Shown here: one piece after another, positions 1 through 7,446 of the stretch | Numbering within the stretch: position 1 is the first letter of the stretch | How the letters are laid out: each line of letters begins with the position of its first letter | NCBI GenBank assembly: GCA_001898485.1 | Contig: MKTY01000014.1 | Location: forward strand, 310,001-374,000 | Direction: 5' to 3' | Source: Sphingobacteriales bacterium 46-32 | Lineage (GTDB): Bacteria > Bacteroidota > Bacteroidia > Chitinophagales > Chitinophagaceae | Length of the DNA stretch: 64,000 nucleotides | Notes under the pieces: generated by a model | Seen by the model: the letters and a program-made list of their open reading frames with translations, nothing else | Told to the model about the DNA's origin: nothing | Databases searched by the model: none | Position numbers and translations under genes: made by a program

Positions 1-234
1 ATACAAACCGGTTTTATAACCGGCCTCTTGCAGAATAGCCGCCAGCATATGGCTTACGGAGCCTTTACCATTGGTGCCGGCAATATGTATGGACCGAAAC
101 TGCTTTTCGGGATTATCCAGGCTGGCGCATAGGGCAAGCGTATTATCCAGGTTTTCTTTGTAGGCCGCCGCCCCGATACGGCTGAACAGAGGCAGCCGCG
201 TAAAAAGATAATCAACAGTTTGCTCGTAGGTCAT
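1..234 (-). CDS. folC: Folylpolyglutamate synthase/dihydrofolate synthase, 5' end only
   Basis: FolC adds glutamate to folates in the cytoplasm using ATP. Only the first 78 residues lie in the window; the gene continues past base 1. The start ATG is at 234-232. The Mur-ligase-type P-loop GTNGKGS is seen at residues 53-59, preceded by SIHIA and followed by a helix, and the N-terminal motif YLFTRLPLFSRIG is typical of FolC. A TAnnTTTG box lies 4 bases upstream of the ATG. Divisions of labour between the two FolC activities cannot be judged from this fragment. Confidence 0.9.
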   Translation of the reverse strand, partial: MTYEQTVDYLFTRLPLFSRIGAAAYKENLDNTLALCASLDNPEKQFRSIHIAGTNGKGSVSHMLAAILQEAGYKTGLY

Positions 235-238
235 GCAG

Positions 239-246
239 CAAAATTA
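239..246 (-). promoter_or_regulatory. -7 promoter box of folC, leaderless spacing
   Basis: The minus strand reads TAATTTTG, a perfect TAnnTTTG match, then 4 bases (CTGC) and the folC ATG. Bacteroidota transcripts start a few bases after this box, so the message would begin at or next to the start codon. No clear -33 TTTG was found. Confidence 0.55.
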
Positions 247-288
247 GTATTCTCCCGATTTGTTTGGTGCGGCAGAAAAGAAGGTTGT

Positions 289-810
289 TTATGAATTGAG
301 CCGTGATGAATACAGGTTGTAATTATCTTCATCAAAACAAACAAAAAGCAACCGTTCCATACTTTCCAGTTGCGTGAGTACTTCCTTTACTGTGGTCAGT
401 GCAATATCGGCCGCTTCAGGTTTGGGAAAACGGTATACTCCGGTGCTGATATTGGGAAAAGCGATGCTGTTTACAGCATGTGTGGCGGCCAGCTGCAGGC
501 TGTTGCGGTAGCAATTGGACAATACCATCGCCTCTTTCTTTTTGCCACCATTCCATACCGGGCCTACCGTATGGATAACAAATCGTGCTGGCAATAAGCC
601 GCCTGTGGTGATTACAGCCTCACCGGCCGGGCATTTGCCCTGGCGGGCTACTATGGCCCGGCATTCTTCCAGTATAGCAGGCCCGCCGGCACGGTGAATA
701 GCGCCATCCACACCACTACCACCCATAAGGGAAGTATTGGCGGCATTGACAATCGCATCTACGTTCTGCTGCGTAATGTCTCCCCGGATGATTTCAATTC
801 TTGCTGTCAT
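289..810 (-). CDS. Macro-domain protein, O-acetyl-ADP-ribose deacetylase type
   Basis: A single macro domain of 173 residues, the usual length of the YmdB class, which hydrolyses O-acetyl-ADP-ribose and may remove mono-ADP-ribose. Visible motifs are NAAN (residues 22-25), GGSGVDGAIHRAGG (about 30-43) and STGVYR (122-127). The candidate catalytic pair Asn25 and Asp35 is at the same numbering as I recall for E. coli YmdB. No membrane segment or signal peptide. It lies downstream of the TonB-like gene on the same strand but has its own -7 box, so it may be transcribed alone. Family assignment is firm; the cellular substrate is inference. Confidence 0.9.
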   Translation of the reverse strand: MTARIEIIRGDITQQNVDAIVNAANTSLMGGSGVDGAIHRAGGPAILEECRAIVARQGKCPAGEAVITTGGLLPARFVIHTVGPVWNGGKKKEAMVLSNCYRNSLQLAATHAVNSIAFPNISTGVYRFPKPEAADIALTTVKEVLTQLESMERLLFVCFDEDNYNLYSSRLNS

Positions 811-814
811 TATA

Positions 815-822
815 CAAAGCTA
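815..822 (-). promoter_or_regulatory. -7 promoter box of the macro-domain gene, leaderless spacing
   Basis: TAGCTTTG on the minus strand, followed by TATA and then the ATG at 810. Perfect TAnnTTTG with a 4-base gap, identical in arrangement to folC. Confidence 0.55.
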
Positions 823-895
823 AGACAGGAGGCAACAGGAAGAAAAAACGGCTCAACAAAATGTTGAACCGCTGATATAGTTAAGGGCATCGTGA

Positions 896-1792
896 TTAAC
901 CATTGACACGGAAGTTGAACTGTACCGTGACGGTTGACTCGTGATCTGATTTATTAAAACGGATATTACGCAGGTATTGAACAATCGCACTGCGATAACT
1001 GGAGCTGGTAGCTGTAGATCCTTTAGCAAAGCCCAGTAAGGTACCTACACCGTCCTGCGATACTTTTATTTCGGCATAAATAGTGGCTTTGTCCAGATCG
1101 CCTTCGAAAGTATAACTGGATACTATGCGGCGATCTCCCTTGGTAACACGGGGGCCATTACCCAGACCGCTTCCGGAGCCATTACCGCCGCCTTCGCCTG
1201 TACCTGATCCGCCACCAGTGCCACTGCCACGGCCAATACCACTGCCGGTACCCGTGCCACCACTGCGGTCATAGTCCTGTGCTGCGCCACCGCCATTGCC
1301 CGAACCTGTGAGCGTACGGCCCTGTAATACGTGCTTGGGCTGTTGCGGGGCAGGAGGCTGCGGATTGGGTTTGGGCTCCGTTTTTACCACCGATTTATTT
1401 TCATTGATTTTTGTAGCGGTAGGCTTCGGATTGTCGGGTTTGATCACCGGGGGATCGGCCTCGTCTTTCGTGTCTTCCACATCACGTGAATCATCATCTG
1501 TGCCGGGATTGGGAGGTGAATAGGGCGCTGCTCCGGCTGGACCAGCGGCCTGAACCGGGTTACCGCCACCGCCGCCGCCACTTTCGCGCGCCGGAGGCAC
1601 CAGTTCTTCATCCGGCAGATTTAAGTCTACCAGAATGCCTTGTTCTGCGGGCGGATGAGCAATTACAGGAATACTCCATTTCAGCAAAAACATCAGCAGC
1701 AGCATAAAAGCAGCAAATCCTGCGGTGATCATGCTGGCCTGGGTGTTTTTCCTTGATTCAAAGGCTGCGGACATAGTAAGGGAGTTATTCAT
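896..1792 (-). CDS. TonB-like energy-transducer protein with glycine-rich linker
   Basis: About 298 residues: short cytoplasmic N-terminus, one membrane segment (about residues 22-40), a proline/lysine/glutamate part (PPVIKPDNPKPTA, PKPNPQPPAPQQP), a strikingly Gly/Ser/Thr-rich stretch of about 50 residues, and a C-terminal 80-residue domain that resembles TonB/TolA C-domains (DKATIYAEIKVSQDGVGTL). This fits a periplasm-spanning protein that couples an ExbB/ExbD-type motor to the outer membrane, but no exbB or exbD is in the window. The start is uncertain: ATG at 1792 or 1774. The -7 box at 1794-1801 touches the first, which favours the second. Confidence 0.75.
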   Translation of the reverse strand: MNNSLTMSAAFESRKNTQASMITAGFAAFMLLLMFLLKWSIPVIAHPPAEQGILVDLNLPDEELVPPARESGGGGGGNPVQAAGPAGAAPYSPPNPGTDDDSRDVEDTKDEADPPVIKPDNPKPTATKINENKSVVKTEPKPNPQPPAPQQPKHVLQGRTLTGSGNGGGAAQDYDRSGGTGTGSGIGRGSGTGGGSGTGEGGGNGSGSGLGNGPRVTKGDRRIVSSYTFEGDLDKATIYAEIKVSQDGVGTLLGFAKGSTATSSSYRSAIVQYLRNIRFNKSDHESTVTVQFNFRVNG

Positions 1793-1793
1793 A

Positions 1794-1801
1794 CAAATGT
1801 A
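1794..1801 (-). promoter_or_regulatory. -7 promoter box of the TonB-like gene
   Basis: TACATTTG on the minus strand, only one base before the ATG at 1792. If used, transcription would start inside the upstream part of the reading frame and translation would have to begin at the ATG at 1774. Confidence 0.4.
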
Positions 1802-1914
1802 CATTTTTGCCCTCTTTGGCCGGGCAGGCTTCTTTTACACAGATGTGTATTAACGGATCAAAGGCCATGCAACTTGCCCTTTTTTTCGCTTAATAAATGT
1901 TAAGATTGGAGTTT

Positions 1915-2024
1915 TAAGTACTAAGTATTAGGTAATAGGTGAAAGGTAAAGGGCAAAAGGCCTAATGAAATATGGCAATAAGGAGCTTAGTCATTAGCAC
2001 ACTAGTACACCAGCATATCAAAAT
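1915..2024. repeat. Short-unit intergenic repeats (TAAGTTM/GGTAAAA and TRATGTGC families)
   Basis: Between the radical SAM gene and the TonB-like gene. 1915-1965 holds TAAGTAC/TAAGTAT and GGTAAAG-type 7-mers; 1987-2020 holds degenerate copies of the 8-mer GCACATYA (reverse TRATGTGC). The latter lies just after the stop of the radical SAM gene, which is on the minus strand. Confidence 0.6.
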
Positions 2025-2032
2025 ATTGGCTT

Positions 2033-3334
2033 TCAGTGGTGTGCAAAGTCTAATTCAAATTTCCCTTTAATTCGTTCCATCGGGGGATTGAAATAGCCGT
2101 ATTTCAGATCAGGAAACTCATCCCGTATTAATTGCATCAGTTGTCCCACGCCCATACATTCGCCTGTGTCGCCCACGCCAATTTTGCCGAGATACCAATC
2201 GGGGTCAATATTGAAGTTTCGCCATTGTATCATTTTCAGCCCTGTGTCGCGGATCAGTTTACGCAGGGCTTCATATTCCGCCACACTGTCTGTCATGCCC
2301 GGAAAAACGAAATAGTTGATAGAGGTCCATCCGCCAAAGCTGTTTACGATCTTCAGGCTTTCGATAATATCCTCAAACTGGTAGTTATTGGGCCGGTAAT
2401 ACGGCATATATATTTCGCGGCGGGCACTGTTGGTGCTCACGCGGATGGAATCGAGGCCGGCTTCACAGAGTTTACGGACTGCATCGGGTCGCGATCCATT
2501 GGTATTGATATTGATGCTTCCCTTAGGGGTATGTTTCCTGATTTCTATAATTGCTTCGCGAATGGTTTCCCACATCAGTAACGGTTCGCCTTCACAACCC
2601 TGTCCAAAGCTCACCAGGGGATAGGGGGCGGTTTCCAGGTGTGGTACGGTAAACTCTACGATTTCTTCGGCAGTGGGTTTAAACTTGAGCCGGTCCTGGG
2701 TTGATACGATCGTTTCTTCATCGGGCTGCAACGAAATACAGCCCACACAATTGGCATTACAGGCCGGAGAAGACGGTATGGGGCATTCCCAGCGTCCCAG
2801 GAAATAATTACGTGCAGCAGGACAATGATAGGTGAGGGCGCAATTTTCGGCCAGGTGTTTCACCAGCCGGTTATGCGGATAGGCCTGCAGCAGCTGCTCC
2901 ACTCCGCTTTCGACTTTTTGCTGGTCATAGCCGGCGCAATCCTGGCGTATATCCTGTTCTATGCGAACGGCCGGCACATAAAATTTATCGTTATACCAGC
3001 CTACTGCAGTATAGCAAAACAACGGAAGTGTGGGGGCGTCGGGGGCTGTTTCATAAGCGGCCAGGTAAAAACCGGTATGAGCTGGTGGAATGAATGCGGC
3101 CACCGCCCAGCCTTTTTCACATAAACGCATTTCGCCGGTATGTACGTCTATGCCGATACCCCGGCGACCGGGCAACTCATACAGTGAACCGCCATCAGGC
3201 AATTCGATCCATTCTTCATCAGGTACGGGAACGGCATCCCAGCCTGTGCGGCCGGCTACGTACAGTGAGGTGTCTTCAAAAATATTTCCCTTACCGTCTG
3301 AATATAAAATATAGGGTGATTGTGTGAGTGCCAT
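2033..3334 (-). CDS. Radical SAM protein with cysteine-rich N-terminal region
   Basis: 433 residues. The radical SAM cluster motif CNANCVGC (Cys192, Cys196, Cys199) sits unusually far in, after a 190-residue N-terminal part. That part has further cysteines close to the motif (Cys165, Cys171, Cys184). After the motif come a GQGCEGEPLL segment and INTNGSRPDAVRKLCEAGLDSIRVS, typical strands of the radical SAM barrel that bind SAM. There is no SPASM-like C-terminal cysteine set. Substrate unknown. It follows the 186-residue membrane protein by 32 bases and may be the last gene of the polyamine-gene operon. Confidence 0.85.
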   Translation of the reverse strand: MALTQSPYILYSDGKGNIFEDTSLYVAGRTGWDAVPVPDEEWIELPDGGSLYELPGRRGIGIDVHTGEMRLCEKGWAVAAFIPPAHTGFYLAAYETAPDAPTLPLFCYTAVGWYNDKFYVPAVRIEQDIRQDCAGYDQQKVESGVEQLLQAYPHNRLVKHLAENCALTYHCPAARNYFLGRWECPIPSSPACNANCVGCISLQPDEETIVSTQDRLKFKPTAEEIVEFTVPHLETAPYPLVSFGQGCEGEPLLMWETIREAIIEIRKHTPKGSININTNGSRPDAVRKLCEAGLDSIRVSTNSARREIYMPYYRPNNYQFEDIIESLKIVNSFGGWTSINYFVFPGMTDSVAEYEALRKLIRDTGLKMIQWRNFNIDPDWYLGKIGVGDTGECMGVGQLMQLIRDEFPDLKYGYFNPPMERIKGKFELDFAHH

Positions 3335-3366
3335 GATTGTTAACTAAATGGATGAAGTCCGGCGCC

Positions 3367-3927
3367 TCAGCGGCTTTTGGACTGGTTGAGCTGTCTGCGG
3401 CAAAATTCGTTAAATTCTGTCTCATTCAAGCTATTATCATTTCCGCTATTCACTACATGATTTTGAGCCACACGATTGTTGCGGAAATCGATCGTAAGCA
3501 GACCATCTTTCAAAATAAGATTATTGAGGTCTGTCCAGGCAATATTACGCCGGGGAAAACTGGGGTAAATGATTTGTTCGTTATTGACTGCTACAATCAA
3601 TTTTCTTTGTGTAACACTGTACATAAAAAGCAGCAGCAATACCAGGCCTGCAGCCCACCAGAACTGGAGCAAAAGATACGTGATAAGTATAAAGGCAAGC
3701 GCAGTTCCCATCAATTGAGGCAGACGGCTTTTTTGCAGATAATACTGAGCCAGCACAACCAGCATCATCACACCTACTGCTGCAATAATCTGTAGGCGCA
3801 TACTGCCACTGCCTGCTTTTACAGCAAGTATGAGTAAGACCAGCAGGTTGATGGCAACGGCAAGTTTGGTCAGCAACTGGTATTGTTGCGCGCGTTCATT
3901 TTTTAATACCAGTTCAAATTGCTGCAT
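3367..3927 (-). CDS. Hypothetical membrane protein, 186 residues
   Basis: Not recognised. Three or four hydrophobic segments are visible (about residues 20-40, 44-64, 72-105), followed by a soluble C-terminal region of about 75 residues (RKLIVAVNNEQIIYPSFPRR, WTDLNNLILKDGLLTIDFRNN) that resembles small bacterial PH-like or YcxB-like domains. Starts 25 bases after the ureohydrolase stop and ends 32 bases before the radical SAM gene, so all three are probably co-transcribed. Function unknown. Confidence 0.75.
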   Translation of the reverse strand: MQQFELVLKNERAQQYQLLTKLAVAINLLVLLILAVKAGSGSMRLQIIAAVGVMMLVVLAQYYLQKSRLPQLMGTALAFILITYLLLQFWWAAGLVLLLLFMYSVTQRKLIVAVNNEQIIYPSFPRRNIAWTDLNNLILKDGLLTIDFRNNRVAQNHVVNSGNDNSLNETEFNEFCRRQLNQSKSR

Positions 3928-3952
3928 CGGGGAAGTGTTGATTAAAAACAGG

Positions 3953-5011
3953 TCAGGAGTTGGTCATGGTATTGCTGGCGATCATCAGATTGCACAGCTT
4001 CAGCAATACACGTGCTCCTACATTGGCATTCCAGTCGTTATCGGAGTTTACCCCCACTTCGCAAAGGTCGAATCCGATAAGCTGACGACCACTTTCAATG
4101 ACTTTACGGAACAGGTAAAAAACCTCTTCGGCTTCAAATCCACCGGGTACAGGTGTACCTGTATGCGGGCAGAGTTTACGGTCAAGTCCATCGATGTCGA
4201 AACTGATATATACTTTCTGAGGAAGTTTGCTTACAATCTCTTCGGCAATATATTTCCAGGTATCTCCTTCAAACTGTCTTTGTTTGATTTCCCGGTCAAA
4301 ATAGGTTATAACGCGGAAGTTGCTGTTGCGGATATATTCCCATTCATCAGCACTATAATCACGCACACCTACCTGTACCAGTTGTGCGATCCGGGGAATC
4401 TCTTCCAGCGCATTGTACATAATACTGGCGTGCGAGTAATTAAATCCTTCATAAGCTTCGCGCAGGTCACAATGGGCGTCGATTTGCAGAATACCGAAAT
4501 CGCCGTGTTTTTCGGCAATCGCTTTAAAGAAACCAAGCGGCACACTATGGTCTCCACCCAGCACGCCTACCAGTTTGCCTTTATCGAGCAAAGCCTTTGT
4601 CTGATCATAGATCCAGCCATTCAGGAAGGCACCGCCTTCGTTGACCTCTTTCAGGGTTTTACACATAAACTGGTTCGCAGCCACATCTTCTCCCTGGGCA
4701 ATGTAATCGATAAACAACTCTGCTTCTTTTCGCAGGTAATCACTTTTCATAAGCAGCTTGCGGTCGCAGGGGCGCATATAATAACCCTGTTTCCACCCTT
4801 CCGGCACTTCGGGGTCATACAGATCTACCTGCAGGGCAGCCCGGAAAATAGATTCGGGAGCGCGGGCCGTACCAGCACCATAGCTCACAGTTACTTCCCA
4901 TGGCACGGGTACTATTACCAGACGAGCATTCTCTTCTGAGCTGGGAAGTCCAAAAATGTTGTTATTAGGATTGCTTACGGCGTTCGGATCGTAATTAGCT
5001 AGGTCTACCAT
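3953..5011 (-). CDS. Ureohydrolase of the arginase/agmatinase family
   Basis: About 352 residues from the ATG at 5011; a TTG at 5038 would add nine. Manganese-binding motifs are complete: GGDHSVPLGFF, DAHCDLR and SFDIDGLD, followed by TGTPVPGGF. Enzymes of this family cut guanidino compounds, releasing urea; the location next to agmatine deiminase and N-carbamoylputrescine amidase suggests agmatine to putrescine, but arginine or formiminoglutamate cannot be excluded from motifs alone. The protein has an N-terminal extension of about 40 residues before the first strand. A weak -7-like TAACTTGC lies upstream. Confidence 0.85.
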   Translation of the reverse strand: MVDLANYDPNAVSNPNNNIFGLPSSEENARLVIVPVPWEVTVSYGAGTARAPESIFRAALQVDLYDPEVPEGWKQGYYMRPCDRKLLMKSDYLRKEAELFIDYIAQGEDVAANQFMCKTLKEVNEGGAFLNGWIYDQTKALLDKGKLVGVLGGDHSVPLGFFKAIAEKHGDFGILQIDAHCDLREAYEGFNYSHASIMYNALEEIPRIAQLVQVGVRDYSADEWEYIRNSNFRVITYFDREIKQRQFEGDTWKYIAEEIVSKLPQKVYISFDIDGLDRKLCPHTGTPVPGGFEAEEVFYLFRKVIESGRQLIGFDLCEVGVNSDNDWNANVGARVLLKLCNLMIASNTMTNS

Positions 5012-5068
5012 TTCCCTGGGATTAAGAAAACGGTGCAAGTTAGGCTAAAAATGCAAACTACAAAAGAG

Positions 5069-5192
5069 ATGTGCTGATGTGCTAATGTGCTGATGTGCTA
5101 ATGTGTTGATAAAGAGACTTTTTATCAACAAGGGGGATCTAATAAGAAATAGTTTGGGCTGCGTCATTAGCATATTAGCACATCAGCACATT
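5069..5192. repeat. Inverted pair of TRATGTGC arrays after the agmatine deiminase gene
   Basis: GCACATYA units at 5164-5192 begin at the agmatine deiminase stop codon (read on the minus strand as TRATGTGC). The reverse-complement array lies at 5069-5110. The roughly 50 bases between contain a smaller stem, TTGATAAA/TTTATCAA. Transcribed from the minus strand this could fold into a long hairpin between two polyamine genes and may end or attenuate transcription. Confidence 0.7.
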
Positions 5193-6240
5193 ATTCAGGT
5201 TCCTGCTGGCTCAGGCAATGAAAGCTGCCCAGGCCCCAGATAATGTCGGTGCTGTCAATACCTACTACCTCGCGGGTGGGGAAGCAGTCCTGCAGTATAC
5301 GGAGGGCCTGCTCATCTTTGTCGCACCGGTAAGTGGGTACAATCACCGATTTATTGGCAATATAAAAATTGGCATAGGATGCCGGCAGCCGCTGATCTTC
5401 CCAGATCACAGCATCGGGCATAGGAAGTTCGATAATGTTGAGCGCTTTGCCATTGATAAGGCGCATCGCTTTCAGTTGTTTGAGGTTATGCTGCAGCAGG
5501 TCATAGTTCTCATCCCGCTTATCCGTTTCAATCACTGTAACGACGGTGTCTTCATTGACAAAACGAACGGTATCATCTATATGTCCATCGGTGTCGTCGC
5601 CAACAATGCCTTCATCAACCCACAGTATCTGCTCCACGCCATAATAGTCGCGCAGGTATTGTTCGATCTGCTCCTGGTTAAGGTGCGGATTGCGGTTGGG
5701 ATTGAGCAGGCAGGCGGTAGAGGTGAGTAGAGTGCCTGCACCGTTAAATTCTACTGAACCACCTTCCATTACAATACCGGGATGAAATACAGGCAGCCTG
5801 AAATGTTCGGCAATACGTGTTGGGATCACATCATCGAGGTCATACGGAGGATATTTATCACCCCAGGCATTGTAGCCCCAGTCTACAATGGCTTTGGGCT
5901 TTGATGAGTCGGTGTTTACCAGAAAGGCCGGGCCATGATCGCGGCACCAGGCATCGTTGGTAGGGTGGTGAAAGAACTGTACTTTTTCGAGCGGTACGCC
6001 TGCTTTTTGTAAATGAGCGGTAGCAGCAGCCTCCAGTGCAGCATCGGCCACATTGATGCGTACGAGTTCACCTCGTGTCAGCTCTTTTACAAAGGCAGAG
6101 TAAGCCGGATAAATGCTATCGATTTTGCCGGGCCAGCTGGCTTCTTTATGCGGCCAGCTCAGCCAGGTAGCTATATGCGGAGCAAACTCAGCAGGAAAAT
6201 AATAACCCTGTTGACGGGGTGTGGCAGACATAGTACTCAT
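5191..6240 (-). CDS. aguA: Agmatine deiminase
   Basis: About 349 residues, the usual length, with start ATG at 6240 (the in-frame TTG at 6252 is less likely). The enzyme hydrolyses agmatine to N-carbamoylputrescine and ammonia. Family signatures: TWLSWPH near the N-terminus, NDAWCRDHGPAF, ALVDWGYNAWG-like IVDWGYNAWG, MEGGSVEFNG, DDTDGHIDD, and the C-terminal catalytic cysteine in FHCLSQQ. The usual GGGNIHC is here WGLGSFHC, a modest variant that keeps the His-Cys pair. It follows the amidase gene by about 60 bases, consistent with an operon. Confidence 0.93.
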   Translation of the reverse strand: MSTMSATPRQQGYYFPAEFAPHIATWLSWPHKEASWPGKIDSIYPAYSAFVKELTRGELVRINVADAALEAAATAHLQKAGVPLEKVQFFHHPTNDAWCRDHGPAFLVNTDSSKPKAIVDWGYNAWGDKYPPYDLDDVIPTRIAEHFRLPVFHPGIVMEGGSVEFNGAGTLLTSTACLLNPNRNPHLNQEQIEQYLRDYYGVEQILWVDEGIVGDDTDGHIDDTVRFVNEDTVVTVIETDKRDENYDLLQHNLKQLKAMRLINGKALNIIELPMPDAVIWEDQRLPASYANFYIANKSVIVPTYRCDKDEQALRILQDCFPTREVVGIDSTDIIWGLGSFHCLSQQEPE

Positions 6241-6299
6241 TAAGTTTGTCAATAATGGTGCAATGAGGCTGATAAAACGGGTACAAATCAGTAGCCGGT

Positions 6300-7172
6300 T
6301 TATTCATCGATATAACGGCGCGTAATTGGCTGATAGGAATCGATCCGGCGGTCGCGCAGAAATGGCCAGTGGGTACGGTAGCGGTCTGTCTGTGCCGTAT
6401 CCAATTCGTGTACATACACTTCTTCTTCTTCGTGCGAGGCCTGGTACATAATGCTGCCAAAGGGATTGGCAATAAATGATCCTCCCCAGAATTTCATGGC
6501 ACCTTCCTGCTCAAAGCCCACACGGTTTACGCTCACCACATGTACGCCATTGGCTACGGCATGACTGCGTTGAATCGTTTGCCAGGCATTATATTGTTCT
6601 GTATTGGTTGCAGTGTCCTGGCTGGTAGCCCAACCAATAGCTGTGGGATAAAACAGGATTTCTGCACCCATAAGGGCGGTAATACGGGCCGCTTCCGGAT
6701 ACCATTGATCCCAGCAGATGAGGATACCTATTGTGGCAAAACGTGTTTTGAAAACTTTATAACCAAGGTCACCTGGTGTGAAGTAGAATTTTTCATAATA
6801 AGCCGGATCATCGGGGATGTGCATTTTGCGGTATTTACCGAGGTAGCTGCCATCGGCGTCGAGTACAGCAGTGGTATTGTGGTATAATCCCTCGGCTCTT
6901 TTTTCAAATAATGAAGCGATGATCACTACACCCAGTTCTTTTGCTACAGCGCCCAGCGATTCTGTAGAAGGCCCTGGTATAGCTTCTGCCAGTTCAAAAT
7001 TCCTGTAATCTTCTACATCGCAGAAATAAAGAGAGGTAAACAGTTCCTGCAGGCACACGATCTGGGCCCCTTTAGCAGCGGCTTCTCTTACTTTGGTGAT
7101 CGCTTTTTGCAGATTTTCTTCCTTACTGGCGGTGCAACTCATCTGCACCAGGCCGATTTTTACTTTTGCCAT
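6300..7172 (-). CDS. aguB: N-carbamoylputrescine amidase
   Basis: 290 residues, nitrilase superfamily. Converts N-carbamoylputrescine to putrescine, CO2 and ammonia, the step after agmatine deiminase. The catalytic triad is visible: Glu in CLQELF, Lys in YRKMHIPDD, Cys in ILICWDQWYPEAA. The conserved EKFYFTPGDLGYKVF is also present. First gene of the polyamine set on the minus strand, with a perfect -7 box 4 bases before its ATG, so the operon probably starts here. Confidence 0.95.
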   Translation of the reverse strand: MAKVKIGLVQMSCTASKEENLQKAITKVREAAAKGAQIVCLQELFTSLYFCDVEDYRNFELAEAIPGPSTESLGAVAKELGVVIIASLFEKRAEGLYHNTTAVLDADGSYLGKYRKMHIPDDPAYYEKFYFTPGDLGYKVFKTRFATIGILICWDQWYPEAARITALMGAEILFYPTAIGWATSQDTATNTEQYNAWQTIQRSHAVANGVHVVSVNRVGFEQEGAMKFWGGSFIANPFGSIMYQASHEEEEVYVHELDTAQTDRYRTHWPFLRDRRIDSYQPITRRYIDE

Positions 7173-7176
7173 ACTG

Positions 7177-7184
7177 CAAATTTA
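7177..7184 (-). promoter_or_regulatory. -7 promoter box of aguB, leaderless spacing
   Basis: TAAATTTG on the minus strand followed by CAGT and the ATG at 7172. Predicts transcription start at or beside the start codon. Confidence 0.55.
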
Positions 7185-7195
7185 GGAAGAAAAGG

Positions 7196-7330
7196 TGGAT
7201 GGTAAAGGGCGCAAAGGACGCAAACCGGATTAAGAACGCAAAGAAAGAAGGTGCAAAGAACGCCAAGCGAATTAAGAGCGCAAAGAAAGAAGGCGCAAAG
7301 TACGCAAAGACGCGAAGCACCCAATGAAAG
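7196..7330. repeat. Imperfect repeats with CTTTGCG core (minus strand)
   Basis: The segment between the desaturase 3' array and the aguB promoter is built of GCAAAG-containing units. Two neighbouring blocks of about 38 bases, beginning ATTAAGAACGC and ATTAAGAGCGC, are near-identical direct repeats. It encodes an artificial reading frame on the minus strand that is not a gene. Confidence 0.7.
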
Positions 7331-7355
7331 CGAAGCGAGAGATGTTCTGTCGATA

Positions 7356-7446
7356 TTAGCACATCAGCACATTAGCACATCAGCACATTAGCACATCAGC
7401 ACATTAGCACATCAGCACATTAGCAAATCAGCACATCATCACATTA
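7356..7446. repeat. Tandem 8-mer array, GCACATYA/TRATGTGC, 11 or so units
   Basis: The longest array of this family in the window. Units alternate between GCACATCA and GCACATTA. It runs right up to and includes the TAA stop codon of the desaturase gene (7446-7444). On the mRNA strand each unit carries TGA or TAA overlapping an ATG. No spacers, so not a CRISPR array. Confidence 0.9.

Noticed and set aside
3830-4939. 369-codon plus-strand frame opposite the ureohydrolase
   Set aside because: It is the shadow of a gene with full catalytic motifs on the minus strand; its translation has no family features.
7123-7362. 79-codon minus-strand frame
   Set aside because: Translated from the CTTTGCG and GCACATYA repeats; the hydrophobic look comes from repeat DNA.
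7356-7446. CRISPR-like periodic repeats
   Set aside because: The units are 8 bases in direct tandem with no unique spacers and there are no cas genes.
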